Part shown: positions 22,292 to 33,591 of the stretch, piece after piece
Numbering within the stretch: position 1 is the first letter of the stretch
Layout of the letters: the number at the start of each line of letters is the position of its first letter
DNA from: Symsagittifera roscoffensis
Lineage: Eukaryota > Xenacoelomorpha > Acoela > Convolutidae
NCBI RefSeq assembly: GCF_963678635.1
Contig: NC_087063.1
Coordinates: forward strand, 2,084,073-2,148,072
DNA: 64,000 bases
Direction: 5' to 3'
The notes under the pieces: model-generated
Seen by the model: the letters and a program-made list of their open reading frames with translations, nothing else
What the model was told of the DNA's origin: nothing
Database searches by the model: none
Made by a program: the position numbers and the translations under genes

Positions 22292-23460
22292 TTGTGTACG
22301 ATAGTCCTGAATATGGATTATGAATGGTGATATATCCTATTGTCTTTTTTGTGTAACTATCGTATTTGTAAATTATTTCTGTGGTTATAAATGGCGGAAG
22401 TGAAAGTTGAGCTGTTATATTTAGAGGGGCTAGGGTTAAGGGATGATGATTTATGTTATTTAGTCTTACTGTGATTTCAAATTTTAATGTCAAATTGTCC
22501 TGTGTAAGTATTTGTATATTATGGTCTTGAATATCTTTGTGGATGTCTTGTCGATATTGTAATCTATTCAGTGCCCAGTTGTGTAATCTGTGATTTTCGT
22601 GATGCTGTCCAATAAATGGAGGGGGTGCTACGAATGAATTCCAATCTAACCGTAGTTGTATGTTATTTATTGAGTTTTCTCTATATCTGGCCTCGAGATT
22701 TCTAGAAGAATTTGGAGGAAATGGTCTTTGTGAAAAATGAGTTAAAGAAGGGGTTGAAGGAAGTAAAAAAGTTTCAGATAGTGACAATGATGTGTCACAT
22801 GAAACGTCTATTGGATCATTTACTAAATTTGGTTCGCCTTGAGTGAAAGCTTGTGTCATCCAAAATGATAGATGTTCTAAAGTGGTTGGGGGATTAAAAG
22901 GGTTTTCTCTGATTTGTTCAGATGTAGGGTTTGAACCTAAATAATCTGAAGGGATGTTCGATGTATTTTGTTGTATTGGAGTATGTGGGGTACTTTGAAT
23001 TATACTGCTAGAAAAGTTTACAGGATTTGTTGTTGCTGAATGAGGTATGTTGAATTGAGGTATGTTGAATTTGTCGGTTTAATTCGAGTGCGCTTTGGTT
23101 TTGACTTTGGTGTCTTGCTCTATTAAGATCTTGTTGGAGAGGGGTAATCTATACTGGTTCGTATTGTGGTTCGCTCAGCGATGCTTGGCGAATTACTGGC
23201 TCTAGTGGTTCGGACAATCGTGCGTGTCTTCCCTCAATTGTAAATGGATTGTCTTGAAAAGAGATGCGTGTTGATGATTGAGAGTTAATTGTTTGATTTT
23301 TTTCTGGGGTTGTTGGAGGTTCTTGGGACGTTGCTGGTGGGGACTGATGTGGAGCAATTTTTGAGAAGGGAAAGTTCGGAGGGCTCTTAATTGTTTTCCT
23401 GGTTTTGTTGTTTTTTATTGGATGATTGGGGTATCTGAGAGATGTTCGTTATTTAGGCTA
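22233..23460 (-). pseudogene. Pro/Ser/Gln-rich region between pol and envelope
   Basis: The frame at 22233-22859 (208 codons) is the longest piece. It begins MTQAFTQGEPNLVND, is rich in Pro, Ser, Asn and Gln, and includes LRLDWNSFVAPPPF. Upstream, from about 23460, further open sequence is strongly Pro/Ser/Thr/Gln-rich (for example SQEPPTTPEKN). It overlaps the first envelope frame by 59 bases in another register. It may be the amino-terminal ectodomain or signal region of the glycoprotein, or an independent gene; I do not recognise it. Confidence 0.45.
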
Positions 23461-23808
23461 AATGATCATGTCCATTTTATCCTTTAAGCTAATTTAATTT
23501 TTTTTGCCTGAGGGGTTTTTGAGGTCCAAGTTGGGACAATATTGTTGCTCTTTGTACTGTTGATAGGGGAGCGTTGTAAATTTCAAACTTTGTTTATTTC
23601 AGGTGTCAATGTTTAGTGTCTTGCCTATTTTTGACCTGGAGGTTATGCTTAGAGACTAGCTTGAGGGTGGTTGTTTGTCGGCTCGAGAAGTTGTGTTAAA
23701 AATGAGGTGATGATTCGGAAAAGTTTCTTTTTGGCTGAATTTGAACTGGTTTGTTCAAGTGCTTTTCAGCATGAATTTTGAGAAACTGATCGGTACCTGA
23801 AAATATCT

Positions 23809-25120
23809 TCAAGAGGTGAAAATATTAACTAATTCATTGTCGTTTTTGAAATTCAACTTTCCCTTATATTTTAGATTGTGGGTTGAATGTTTTGTAATCT
23901 TTTCGTGGCTGATTACGAAGTCACGATGATTGTCCATGTGGGGATTTTTTTTGATCTTGTGGTATAAATTTTTCTTCTTTTCTGTTTGAGGTATCTTTTT
24001 GTTGTCCACGTTTTTTGATATTTGTTTGGAAAGTTCTTTGTCCTTTTTATCTAATTGTTTTTGGATGGGCTTACAATACAAAAATCCTTTTTGTGTTGTA
24101 AAGTTTGGATTCAAAACATATGTTCCGATTTTTAAATTTGTGGCTGGGGTAAATTGGGAATTTATTTGAGAATTAATATTTTGTTTTTGTAATAATTTTT
24201 TTGTTACTTTCCTGTAAATTTCGTTGTGTTTTTTGGCTTTGTTTAAATTCCATTCAGTGTGTGTACCGGAAGCTAATTTTAAAATTTGTGTATGATGAAA
24301 AAGATCTTCATCGTGGGTATAGAGTGGTAGACTGCAACATATTGATTATTTAGTGTGTTGGCAAAAACCTTGTGCATTTTTTGAAGACTTTGTTGTGAAT
24401 ATTATCGGTTTCTGCGGTTTTTCATTGAAAATGATTTCATAGGGTGATAGTCCTAAGGTTATTGTGATTTGTGAATTATAAGATATTGGGAATAGTTTTA
24501 CATCTGTTAACCATTCAGTATATCGTGTGTCATTTCCGTAATTGATACACCTAAGATATTCTTGTAGTGAACGGTTCATGCTTTCGACTAAATCATTAGT
24601 CCAAGGTGCGTGAGATGTACTTGGTTTGTGTTTGATGTTATATAAGTGGCATAGTGTAATGATTTTGTTGTGTATAATTTCAGTGCCATTGTCTGTAACA
24701 AGGATTTCGGGTAAACCGAGTTTTGATATCCACTGTTCATAAAGTGTTGTATATGCATATTAAGCATTACAATGAGGTACTGGGTTAAGTGCTAAGTATT
24801 GTGTAATTGCATCTACTATTACGTTAATAATGAGTTTCCTTCTGAGGATGGTGATTTTGGTCCTTTTGTACCGAAACAAATTCTGTGATTGAAATATAAA
24901 CTTTGTGCTTTAAAATCTTGTTTTCTGCGATTTGTTTTTGGTTTGGGTCTGGTTTGTTTAATTGACATGTTAAGCAATCGTTGCATAATACCTTTATCCA
25001 AGTTGTTGAAATTGGGAAATAAACATTTTGTATAAAATTTGACTATGTTTTTTCTGCTCCTGAGTTTCCTTTAGTGTGTAAAGAATGAGAGTCATGAAAA
25101 GCTATAAGCATCATACTTAA
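23809..25120 (-). pseudogene. Integrase region of pol
   Basis: This enzyme inserted the element cDNA into chromosomes. The amino-terminal zinc-binding half motif CNDC is encoded at 24974-24985. The core catalytic residues all survive. The first Asp is at 24811-24813 (in VDAITQY), the second at 24691-24693 (in VTDNGTE) and the Glu at 24583-24585 (in LVESMNRSLQEY). The last two are in the same frame with exactly 35 residues between them, the canonical D-35-E spacing. The core continues with LGLSPYEIIFNEKPQ (ORF 24346-24579). The carboxy region is at 23809-24114 (LNPNFTTQKG, then Lys-rich). Frameshifts separate the HHCC, core and carboxy parts. It belongs to the Ty3/gypsy type. Confidence 0.85.
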
Positions 25121-25521
25121 AGGTAAGCAGTGTACTTTGATATCAGATGTTTAGTTTTCTAGGATATCTGTGTTTTCATTGACAGATGTGTTCTTAATTT
25201 TTCTGAAATATCTAAGAAGGGTTTTGTTTCCTAGTTTGGTGGTATCGGCTTTAAGTGGCTTGGTTTTATGTTTGTGCCAAGATTTTAATTGTCTAATGAC
25301 TAGGTCAAAGACTTGATGTTTTTGTAATAATTTGAGTGTTATTTTTTCTGTTTTTGAGAGAAAAACGTTTTCAAATTCTAGTTTTGATAGGGTATTGTAT
25401 TTAGTGGGTCATGAAGGTTAAAAACATGTTTGATTGTATATTTTGAATCTTTATTTGGTGGGCCTGATAAATTTAGATTATCAAGGAGATTTTCTTTTTC
25501 TATTAAAGGCAATAGATTTTT

Positions 25522-26331
25522 TTAATATAATTTTGGTTTGACTGGTTTTTGCTGTGTATTGTTTTTTATCCACGAAGAGTATGGTATCGGTTTGAATGAA
25601 GATTTTCCTAATAAATGATTGTTTTGGCAACCTAGATATAGTGGAAAATGTTCTAGATTATTCATTTGAGATTGGCCTACATCAGTTTTTACTGCATGTT
25701 TGCATTGTAATCTTAGTGATGTTTCATCTTTTGGAAGGAAAATTTTTATATTTTGTGGTATTTCAACTGTTGTTTTTCGTGTTATTAATTCAGGTGGTGT
25801 ATTTCTACAGAGAGTATCGGGTAGTGCGACGGTTTTTCCTGCTGTCCAAACTATATGTAAGTTTAGAAATTTCATCAAAATTATATGAAATCTGTAAACT
25901 ATATGGCTTGGGTTTGATTTTTGTGTAAAAAGAAAAATTATTGGTTTATTTTCTGTAAATAAAACTGTTGGATGTTTAGATCCAAGTATTAAAAATTCAT
26001 ATTCTGTAAATGTACATATTATGGCTGTGCATTCTCTCATAAGTGTAGATATTCTAAGTTCAGCTTGTGTGAATAGCCTAGACTTTGCTGAAATGAGGTT
26101 TATTTTAATTGTTTCGTTGCGAGATTGTAATAATGCTGCGCCGATGCCAAATTTTGAGGCGTCGCACATGGCATAAAATGGTTGGTCGGGATCTGGAATA
26201 GTGTTGGATAATTTTTCAGTGAGAAGAGTTTTTATCTCTTCAAATCGTTTTTGATGTTCTGTTGTCCATTTGAAACTATTTTGCTGTCTAAGGATGTTGT
26301 AAAATGGTCTTAAGTATAGCTGCATTTGCAT
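25522..26331 (-). pseudogene. RNase H region of pol
   Basis: A 269-codon open stretch. Residues about 50-70 contain FYAMCDASKFGIGAALLQ, the first strand and catalytic Asp of the gypsy-type RNase H. ELRISTLMREC follows, then FTENKPI where most relatives have TDHKPL, then ALPDTLCR with the last conserved Asp. The enzyme removed template RNA during cDNA synthesis. The carboxy part (from about residue 180) is a tether leading towards the integrase zinc-binding domain. Preceded by the RT connection segment (WTTEHQKRFEEIK). The Asp-to-Glu change in the TDH position adds to the evidence of inactivity. Confidence 0.85.
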
Positions 26332-26339
26332 ACGTTTTT

Positions 26340-27130
26340 ACTTAAAAAGTTTAACATTCCAAGAAATTCTTGTATTTTTTCTTAGTTGAAGATAGCTGAA
26401 GTTTATCGATTGCATCTATGCGAGATTTTATTGGAGTTATAGTGTTTGTTTCTTTAATATGTCCAAGAAATTTTACTCGTGTCAGAAAAAAGCGTGATTT
26501 TTCTGGAGTTGTCCTCATGTTTTTTTGTAGTAATATTTGATGATGTTTTTCAAAGACAGTAAACGTTTCGTCTTTTGCTTGTCATTGCATAAAACATTGT
26601 CTAAATATATGATTGTTTTTTTATTGAGAATTAGTGGTCTGAAAATTTTACTCATAAATGCTGAAAATGCTGCTGGTACTATGGAAATTCCATAGACTAA
26701 TCTGTTGAATTCGTATTGTTGATTTCCAATAACAAATTGTGGTAATCGTCGTGATTGTTCATCTAGCGGTATTTAATTATATGCACTATTCATATCTGCA
26801 GTTGTGAAGTATTTACCGTAAATTTTTGTGAGAATTATTTGAATTGGTTCAATAGGCCAATTACATATAGATTCATCAAGTAGTGAATTGAGATATCTTG
26901 CATCTAGAACAATTTTTAATGATTCTCTTTTTGCTAAAATGATAACGGGGTTTATGAATTTGTTACTTTTTGGCTGTTCCTCTTTTTTTTTTGGAGAGGT
27001 GATTTCATATTGTTCTAGTATTTCAAGTAATCGGTTAACTTTATCTTGCAAGTGAATTGGGACTTTACTTGCTCGTTGTTTTTTGAAAACTGCGTCACGT
27101 TTTAGGGGTAAATGTAATGGTGAATTTACT
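26340..27130 (-). pseudogene. Reverse transcriptase region of pol
   Basis: RT that copied the element RNA. The frame at 26773-27051 holds fingers and palm: FINPVIILAKRE, RIVLDARYLN-type block (here KIVLDARYLN), then YFTTADMNSAYN, which carries the first catalytic Asp. The second catalytic block at about 26599-26610 reads YLDN. The second Asp of the usual YLDD is replaced by Asn, which should abolish polymerisation. A stop at about 26775 and a shift near 26580 separate the blocks. Continuous with RNase H below 26331. Confidence 0.85.
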
Positions 27131-27425
27131 TTTCCAACATCAATTTTTGATGTTGCTTAAACTTTTGGGTATTTTAATAAAACGTCAGATAATTGTTCGA
27201 ATTCTTTTTGTGTTGTCTGAGAGTGTTGAAAATTAAACATTGTTAGGAATTTTTTTTGTTCTTCCGTGTATTTTGATATATGAAATGTTGGTTTAAAATA
27301 GGGTGTCTTTGTGAAATAATCTGTTTTTTTTTCATTGCTTAAATTATAATTAATTGACAATTATTCGTCAAGATTTGTTGATTGACATATAAGTAACATT
27401 TGTAAAATATTATTTATTCCATACG

Positions 27426-28190
27426 CTATTTCTTTTGTGGGATTCCACACGCTATTTTTTTTGTGGGAGAAAATGTTGCGTTTGTTTCACAATAACCTAA
27501 GCGTCCTAGATGTAGGGTTAATTTATATGGAGAATTGTTATACATGTGTAGAGAAATCATATCGGAGTTTGAATTTTTCGTGTATTTGACAAATGCAATT
27601 GTTACTCGGAAAAATTTATGATTTGGTTTGAGTTCAAGGTCAAACATAAAGAGATGTTGTTTATTTTGTTCTTTATCATATTGGTGAACTTGTTTGCTTG
27701 AAAATTTATACACATTTCCTGATAGTGGTTTCAAGTGTTTCCGTTCCTGAATGTATATGGGGTAAAATTTAGAGAAACATGATAGTTGTTTGTTTATTCT
27801 TTGAAAAAATGTCAAAGCTGTGTTTTTCTTTCTTTTGTATTTATCTTTGATATGAACTCTACTATTTAAGATATTTATCGTTGGTATAAATTTAGTAATA
27901 AATGGTATTCCAATGATAATATGTTTTATATGAGTGATGTGGAAGGTTTGCTTAAATGGTTTGCTCATAAGTTTGTTTTGTTTCATTGTTCGAGTGGGAA
28001 CAAGGAAAAATTGAATTTTTCCATAATTTGTTAAGGTTATTCCTTGTGCGGTTGCTAGTTTGCTTGTTGTTTTGATGGGTATTAATTTTGGGTGTAGACT
28101 TTTTGTTTCATTACAAGTGGGAATGTTTATAATATTTGATTCTACTCCAGAATCTATTAAAAAGTCTATTTCAAGGTCTGGTGTTTGCAA
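27426..28190 (-). pseudogene. Aspartic protease and downstream linker of pol
   Basis: A 254-codon open frame. Residues about 8-20 contain FLIDSGVESNIINI, the retropepsin active-site loop (D-S-G) with its flanking hydrophobic strands. Residues about 85-95 contain HIIIGIPFI, the second conserved strand (usually ILG). The protease would act as a dimer to cut Gag and Pol polyproteins. The rest is a linker ending in a segment with YNNSPYKLTLHLGRLGYCE, typical of the stretch that precedes RT in gypsy elements. It is the longest undamaged frame of the element, which suggests decay has been by scattered mutations. Confidence 0.8.
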
Positions 28191-28327
28191 TTGTTTGGAT
28201 TTTGGACTTTCTACAAGAAGTGGGATTGTCCAAATTTTTTCTTTTTTTAACTGTGGTTATTTAGGTATGTTTTGAAAAATGTTATTTGTGCTTTAGCATT
28301 CTGTGGATTTTTCCTCTGTTATTTCTT

Positions 28328-31300
28328 CTACTTTTTCTTCTGTTTTTTCTTTGTTGTGGTATTTGATATGGGTCTTGTGTAATAATTCAAAAGAAATTGA
28401 TCCTGGTTTTGATATAAGTGAGAATATATCGGTTGTTCATATATATCAGGTTCCAAGTCATTTTCAACGTTTATCAGGTTAATTGAAATTGTGTTTTCTG
28501 TGTAACTTTTGTTGTCTGTGGATTCGCAATTTAAATGATTTAATTGCAGCTCTGTGCTTTCGTTTTTCTCAATACCAGGGGTGTCTGGTTGAGTTTCTTC
28601 AGTTGATCGTACTTGATTTGTTTGTCTTTGATGTTTAGGTGTACTACTCCCATAGTTTTGATGTGAATTTTGATAACGTGTGTTATTCCTATGTGGTGAT
28701 TGAGAGTAGTTCCTTTTGTCTGTTGTTATAGCTTGAACCGCTATTTCGATTATTTGAACAGTTTCTATTCCTATCGTTGGAATAACTTCTATATCTTTTA
28801 GATAAAGAGTTTCTAGATCTATTATTTCTATTTCTAGATTTTGAATGGGAACTGGCATCAACTGAAAATTCAGGTTGGTTTGATTTTGATCTTGAGTAGT
28901 TATTTCAATTCTGACTATTTCGCCTATGTGATCAACTAGATCTGTTTTGATCTTTCTTCATGTTTTGATGAAACGATTTGCTGGGTTCTTTATATTTATG
29001 TGTCTTATTTTGGTTAACTTGTTGTTTTTGTCTGCATTCAGCAATGATGTGTCCGTATCGTCGACAAAAATCACACCATTTTTTGTATGATGTTTGCCTT
29101 TAAAATTTGGGTTTTGCCCGTAGATGTTCAAAATTTCGGTGATTTTCTCGGATAAATCTGTGTCAGAGTCGTTGATATTGTTTATCAGTGAAGTAGTAGT
29201 TTGGATGTTGTTTACATATTGTAGTTTTAGGTTTTCTGTTTCTTCTAGCTTCATAGTGATTTCTGCTTGCTCTAGTTTATTCACTAGTTTCCTAAAATCT
29301 AAAGCTGGTTCTCGGATTGAGAAAGGATGTGATGCTCTCTTTTTTATTGCTATTTTCGGCAATTGAGTTGTTAGAGTCATCATAAGGATTTCTGTCATCT
29401 TTGTATTTTTATAATCATGAGTATTGAGTGAGTATGCTTTTCGGACTAGTGTTTCTATTCTTACTGCAAGTTGTTTTTTTTGTTTCTATTTGTAGTCTAC
29501 GATTTTCATTGCATATAACTCCTTGATGTTGTTTGTTTCTTTCTGAATCAAACTTTTTGGAGAATTTTTGTGTAAATCCTTTCCAATATGATTTTATTTC
29601 TTGAAGAAAAATTGAAAAAAAAGTTTTTGGGCTGCGCCGTAAAGTGTAGTTTGGATTAAAGCTGTGCGTCTATGTATCCAATTTTGATGGAGTGGCGTGT
29701 TTACTGGTTCAGCTCCTATATTTAAAATTAAGTTTGCTGTGACTGCGTTTAGATAATCTTCCACAGAGTATTCAGGATCTGTGCCTGTTTCAGGATCTGG
29801 ACCTGTGCGCATTTGACATGTGGCATTTGAGAAAAATTTGTTAGTTGGCGTTCCGTCATTTTGTGTTGTTGTAAATAATATGGCAGTGGAATTTGGTTTT
29901 GCATTTGACTTGGTTTGTATGATTGTGTGTTAACTGGATTTTGTTGTTGAAATTTATTATCGTAAGATGTTGGATTATTTCTAGGTTGTCGTATGTGGTC
30001 ATTTCGTGTGTATGGTTTAAAAATATCTGGTTGATCAATACTGTAAAAACGATGTCTTTAGCTTGAGTAAAATCGTTGATGATTTTGGTTATAGTAGTCT
30101 TCATCATCTGATGGAAAGTAATTTTGTGCGTAATAATGAGGTTGATTTTTGGTATGGTATTACCTTGTACTATTCTTATTTTGTTGAAAAAATGAGTATT
30201 TTCCACTTTGTCAAGGTGAGGATTGTGGTTGATCATAAAAACTTACTGAGTTTAAAATAAGTTGTGGTATATTCTGACTTTGTGCAAATATTTGAGTTTT
30301 TTTTTAGGTTTTGTCGTTTTTGATCCATTTACATTGTTGTAATTATGTTCTTTGCAATGTTTTTTGTTTGTATGATGGTTTTGTTACTGGGCGAAACGTT
30401 TGGTGATCCATCTGTGAATATTTTTGTGCAACAGAGGGTTTTACTCTGGATTGTATGATTGTTGTAGCGTTGGATTTTTTACTTTTGGAGTTGTAAAATT
30501 AGGTTGAATAGGTGAAATGCTTCGTTGTGCTTCTGTTATGGTTATTGTTTCAATAACTTCTTCGCTTACAAATTGTGATGGGGTTTGTATATCTTGTTGT
30601 GTAAGATTTCTTGTTATATTTAAGTTATCATGATTTATAAATGTAGAATTTTAACTATTATTTCTTGTCCTTTCGGGGAAGATTAAATTATAGTTTAAAG
30701 GTGTTGCACCAACTGTAAGTGGATATATTCTACAATAATTTTTAGAGATAGTGCTAATCGCCTGACTTGATATATCTGTTGGTATTTTGATAAATAAGTC
30801 ATGAGACCATTCAGGGTCCCAAACATAGTCTGATTGTTCTGCTAGTACAGTTTCGTCACCTGTACTTTGTGGTCGGTATTTTTTTCTTGCTTGTTTAATA
30901 AGATCAAGATTGTGACTAAAAAAATCGATTATGGACCATGCTAAGATCTTTGTAAATCGTGTTTAACATGTTGTGTTATTTCATTTTTTTGTTAGAAATT
31001 CTGGAATTGCATTTGAAAGTTTTGAAAAATGTGTATTTCATGTCGTAAAATTGTATTTCGAGATGCTTGAGTTGGCAAATCGCCTTGAGGTTCATCTTTT
31101 CTATTGTAGATAGATAGCTATAGATAAGTGAGAATACATCATTTATAAATATCGAGTTTGCTTCTTGATGTATTTTGTGAAAACTTTTGAAAAGTCGATA
31201 TCGACATCATCAGTTTGAATGAGATATATGTTATGAAATGCATTTGGTGATCTGATTTCTATTGTGTAGATTCCAAGTTGTGAGACTACATATACCTTTG

Positions 31301-31790
31301 AGATAGTGATCAAGAAGTTGTCTTTTGATTTTTACATCGGGAAATTCTTTTGTGCACGGGCTTTCTCCTTTTTCGAATAAGTTTGCAATTAAATTTTGTC
31401 AAAATTTGATCTGTCCTCGAGGTTCAGTTAATGGGGATATTAAAAGTGGAAGTACTGAATTTTCTGCGTTATCTTCAATTCGAATCATTTTTGTGTTGTA
31501 TTACTGTTAATGTGTAATTTTAAATAAGTCTTATTGGTTGATTCCAATTATACTGGTTTGTTTTTTTAGCATTTTTTTCCTTTACCTTTTATTGATGCTG
31601 GTGACGTGATTTCTGAATCAGTGAAATTTAGTTGGTCGTAAATTTGGTAATTTTTGTTTATTGAGTCTTTTAAAATGTGAAGTTCTTGTATTGCGTTTGT
31701 TTCTGATTCTGAGACTGCGTTTCTTCTTTTTGAAAATCTTTTCCTAATAATTTGTTTTTGTTTGTTAATTATTTTCTTTCTTAGTGTTTG
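28328..31790 (-). pseudogene. gag region (capsid and nucleocapsid), decayed
   Basis: Structural protein region upstream of the protease. The capsid-like part at 29594-29812 has EDYLNAVTANLIL and NWIHRRTALIQTTL, a pattern of gypsy-type Gag capsid domains. A nucleocapsid zinc knuckle CDFCRRYGHIIAEC (C-X2-C-X4-H-X4-C) is encoded at 29034-29075, in a different frame from the long ORF called there (28958-29398). A low-complexity tail (28328-28861) follows. Farther upstream, open minus-strand stretches at about 30460-30920 and 31330-31790, each with one or a few stops, appear to be the amino-terminal (matrix-like) part. The boundary with the leader near 31790 is approximate. Confidence 0.7.
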
Positions 31791-33179
31791 TCATTTGTTC
31801 TTATATATCCTACTGATTGTCTGTGTGGTGTAATTACGAAGTCGTATTTGTCATTTTTAAATAAACAATTGTGTATTATGATTGTTTGTTTGTTTCCTAA
31901 ACTGTCTCTTGACAAAAGTTTTAGGATGATGAATGGAAAACCTGGATTAGTGATTCTAAAGCCTTAAACTGTTAGTTCTTACGTTTTTTGGGGTTAGCTT
32001 AACTTGGGTCTTATATTTGAGTTGAAGAGAAAAGCGTATATTGATTCCGAAGAATGATGTGTACTTTCTCGAGATTAATTCTAAGCTAAAACTGACCTAC
32101 TGAATCTTACTTAGGGGTTGTGATTTGTGATCAAGGGTTGGAGAATAGTAATTCGATCCACAAGGTTCAGGTATAATTAGAACGCAAGTAGTTCGTTAGA
32201 TACTATTTTATGACATACTAAGTTTGAGTGTTTTAGCCTGGGTCATCTGAGAGGAGGGGGATCAAGTGAAGGGTCAGTAACCGAAGTTCTTCACTGTTTA
32301 TCATAATTAAAATGGTTAGTTTTCTGAAAAGTTTCTGTTAATTCTGGGTCTTTGATAAGGGTTGGGTAGTGAATCGATGTTTGAGGTCGTTAGAAACTAA
32401 TTAACTTGGGAGGGGAGAACAAAATTGGTCTATTTGATCCGAGGATAGGCCTTGATGATCAGAGATTCAGATATTTAGAAATTTAAAAATTTAGATATTG
32501 TTTAATTTAAAGATCCAAGGGTAGCCTTGATGATCTGTTATTTAAATGAAATTGATTTAAGTGAAAGCAAGGATAGGCCTTGATAGTTTAAAATTAGAGT
32601 GTTTTAGTTTTGATGATTGTTAGTTTTTGAAATTTGCTGTTATGTTTTAGTTGATAAAGCTGCGATGATGAGATGATTTATATATACTAACAATTTATGA
32701 TTTTTACTAATTATTTTTTGTATTTTTAAATTCAATAAATATTTTTTCAAGTTGTTATTTAATTTACAGCTGATTCATGGAAAACGACAAGTGTTGTTTT
32801 TATCAGTCGTTACTGTACAATTAATAGGTTTAGCGCCATGAAAGGTTATTGAAGATATTTCTTCAAATATTATGTCAGTAAATGAAAATTTAAATTTACT
32901 GCTGGTAGTATCCTAAATACAAAAACTCGATCTCGTTTTTGTCGTTTTATCATGAAATCAATTGGTAGATTTCTTCCTAATCATATGTCGTCTCTTGTTC
33001 GACGTCTTCTTCCAATACCGGGTACTTCTCGTTTTGTTAGGAATATTGGATCTGATCTATTGAGGCGTAGAGACATATCTACTAAGTTTTTGTCATATAA
33101 AGTTTTTATGTAATGTTGTGTTTGTCTAATTCTAATCTAATTTTTGTCTAATTCTAGGTGGGTCAAGGTCTGTTCGAGA
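31791..33179 (-). other. Leader of the retroelement with repeated GGATAGGCCTTGAT motif
   Basis: About 1.4 kb between the primer-binding site and the first supportable gag sequence. The motif AGGATAGGCCTTGATGAT occurs three times with small changes, at about 32440, 32517 and 32568, spaced 77 and 51 bases. Such repeats in a leader could form the packaging or dimerisation structure, but no evidence beyond position supports this. No reading frame is convincing. Confidence 0.4.
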
Positions 33180-33194
33180 CTTTTGGTCGCACCA
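33180..33194 (-). promoter_or_regulatory. Candidate primer-binding site
   Basis: On the minus strand, two bases after the end of the 5' LTR, the sequence TGGTGCGACCAAAAG begins with the TGG that pairs with the CCA end of a tRNA. The position is right for a minus-strand primer site. I cannot name the tRNA with certainty; comparison with the host tRNA set would settle it. Confidence 0.5.
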
Positions 33195-33196
33195 GA

Positions 33197-33587
33197 TGAG
33201 TTATGTATCTTGTACTATACTCATAGAGTAATTTCAGATAGAGTTCACCGTGTGCTCGTCACGCTATCTTATTTTCGACCGGATAGATTCGTGCAACTTC
33301 TTAGACTAATACCGATCTTAATGTTACTCTTATATCTCCTAGTCTCAAAAGATCGAGTGTACAACGGTTTGAGAACAACGAGTGTACACCGGTTTCCAGA
33401 ATGAGAAAAACTGTATTCTAAGTTTAATTCAAATTGTTCTGGTGTTGAAACTGCAAGTAGTTTCAACACTTTACAAAAAATAGGTTGATAGTTTGATGGA
33501 GTATGATTGGTTAAAATTTAATGTTTTATAAGAGATAAAACATCATAATAACAATCATTGATAAATGCTAGTTTAGATCTGGTTCCA
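33197..33587 (-). repeat. 5' LTR of the large retroelement
   Basis: 391 bp, plus-strand ends TGAGTT...GGTTCCA. Pairs with 14130-14500. It would contain the element promoter (read leftwards). A duplicated block 'gagtgtaca(a/c)cggttt' near 33354-33395 accounts for most of its extra length. Confidence 0.88.
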
Positions 33588-33591
33588 ATAG
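33588..33591. other. Target-site duplication ATAG (right)
   Basis: Matches 14126-14129 on the other side of the element. Confidence 0.8.

Larger units (their letters stand above)
14130..33587 (-). mobile_element. Very large Ty3/gypsy-like LTR retroelement with envelope-like gene
   Basis: A complete but decayed element of 19.46 kb, about 17.65 kb without the nested hAT. It lies on the minus strand, so its 5' LTR is at 33197-33587 and its 3' LTR at 14130-14500. Both LTRs have recognisable ends (the right one reads TG...CA) and the element is flanked by the 4-bp duplication ATAG (14126-14129 and 33588-33591). Coding order is gag, protease, RT, RNase H, integrase, a Pro/Ser-rich region, an envelope-like glycoprotein, then another unrecognised reading region. 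That order and the integrase type fit the Ty3/gypsy (Metaviridae) group. Frameshifts and stops occur throughout, and the RT active site is changed, so this copy is inactive. Its length is well above the usual 5-12 kb for the group. Confidence 0.9.
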
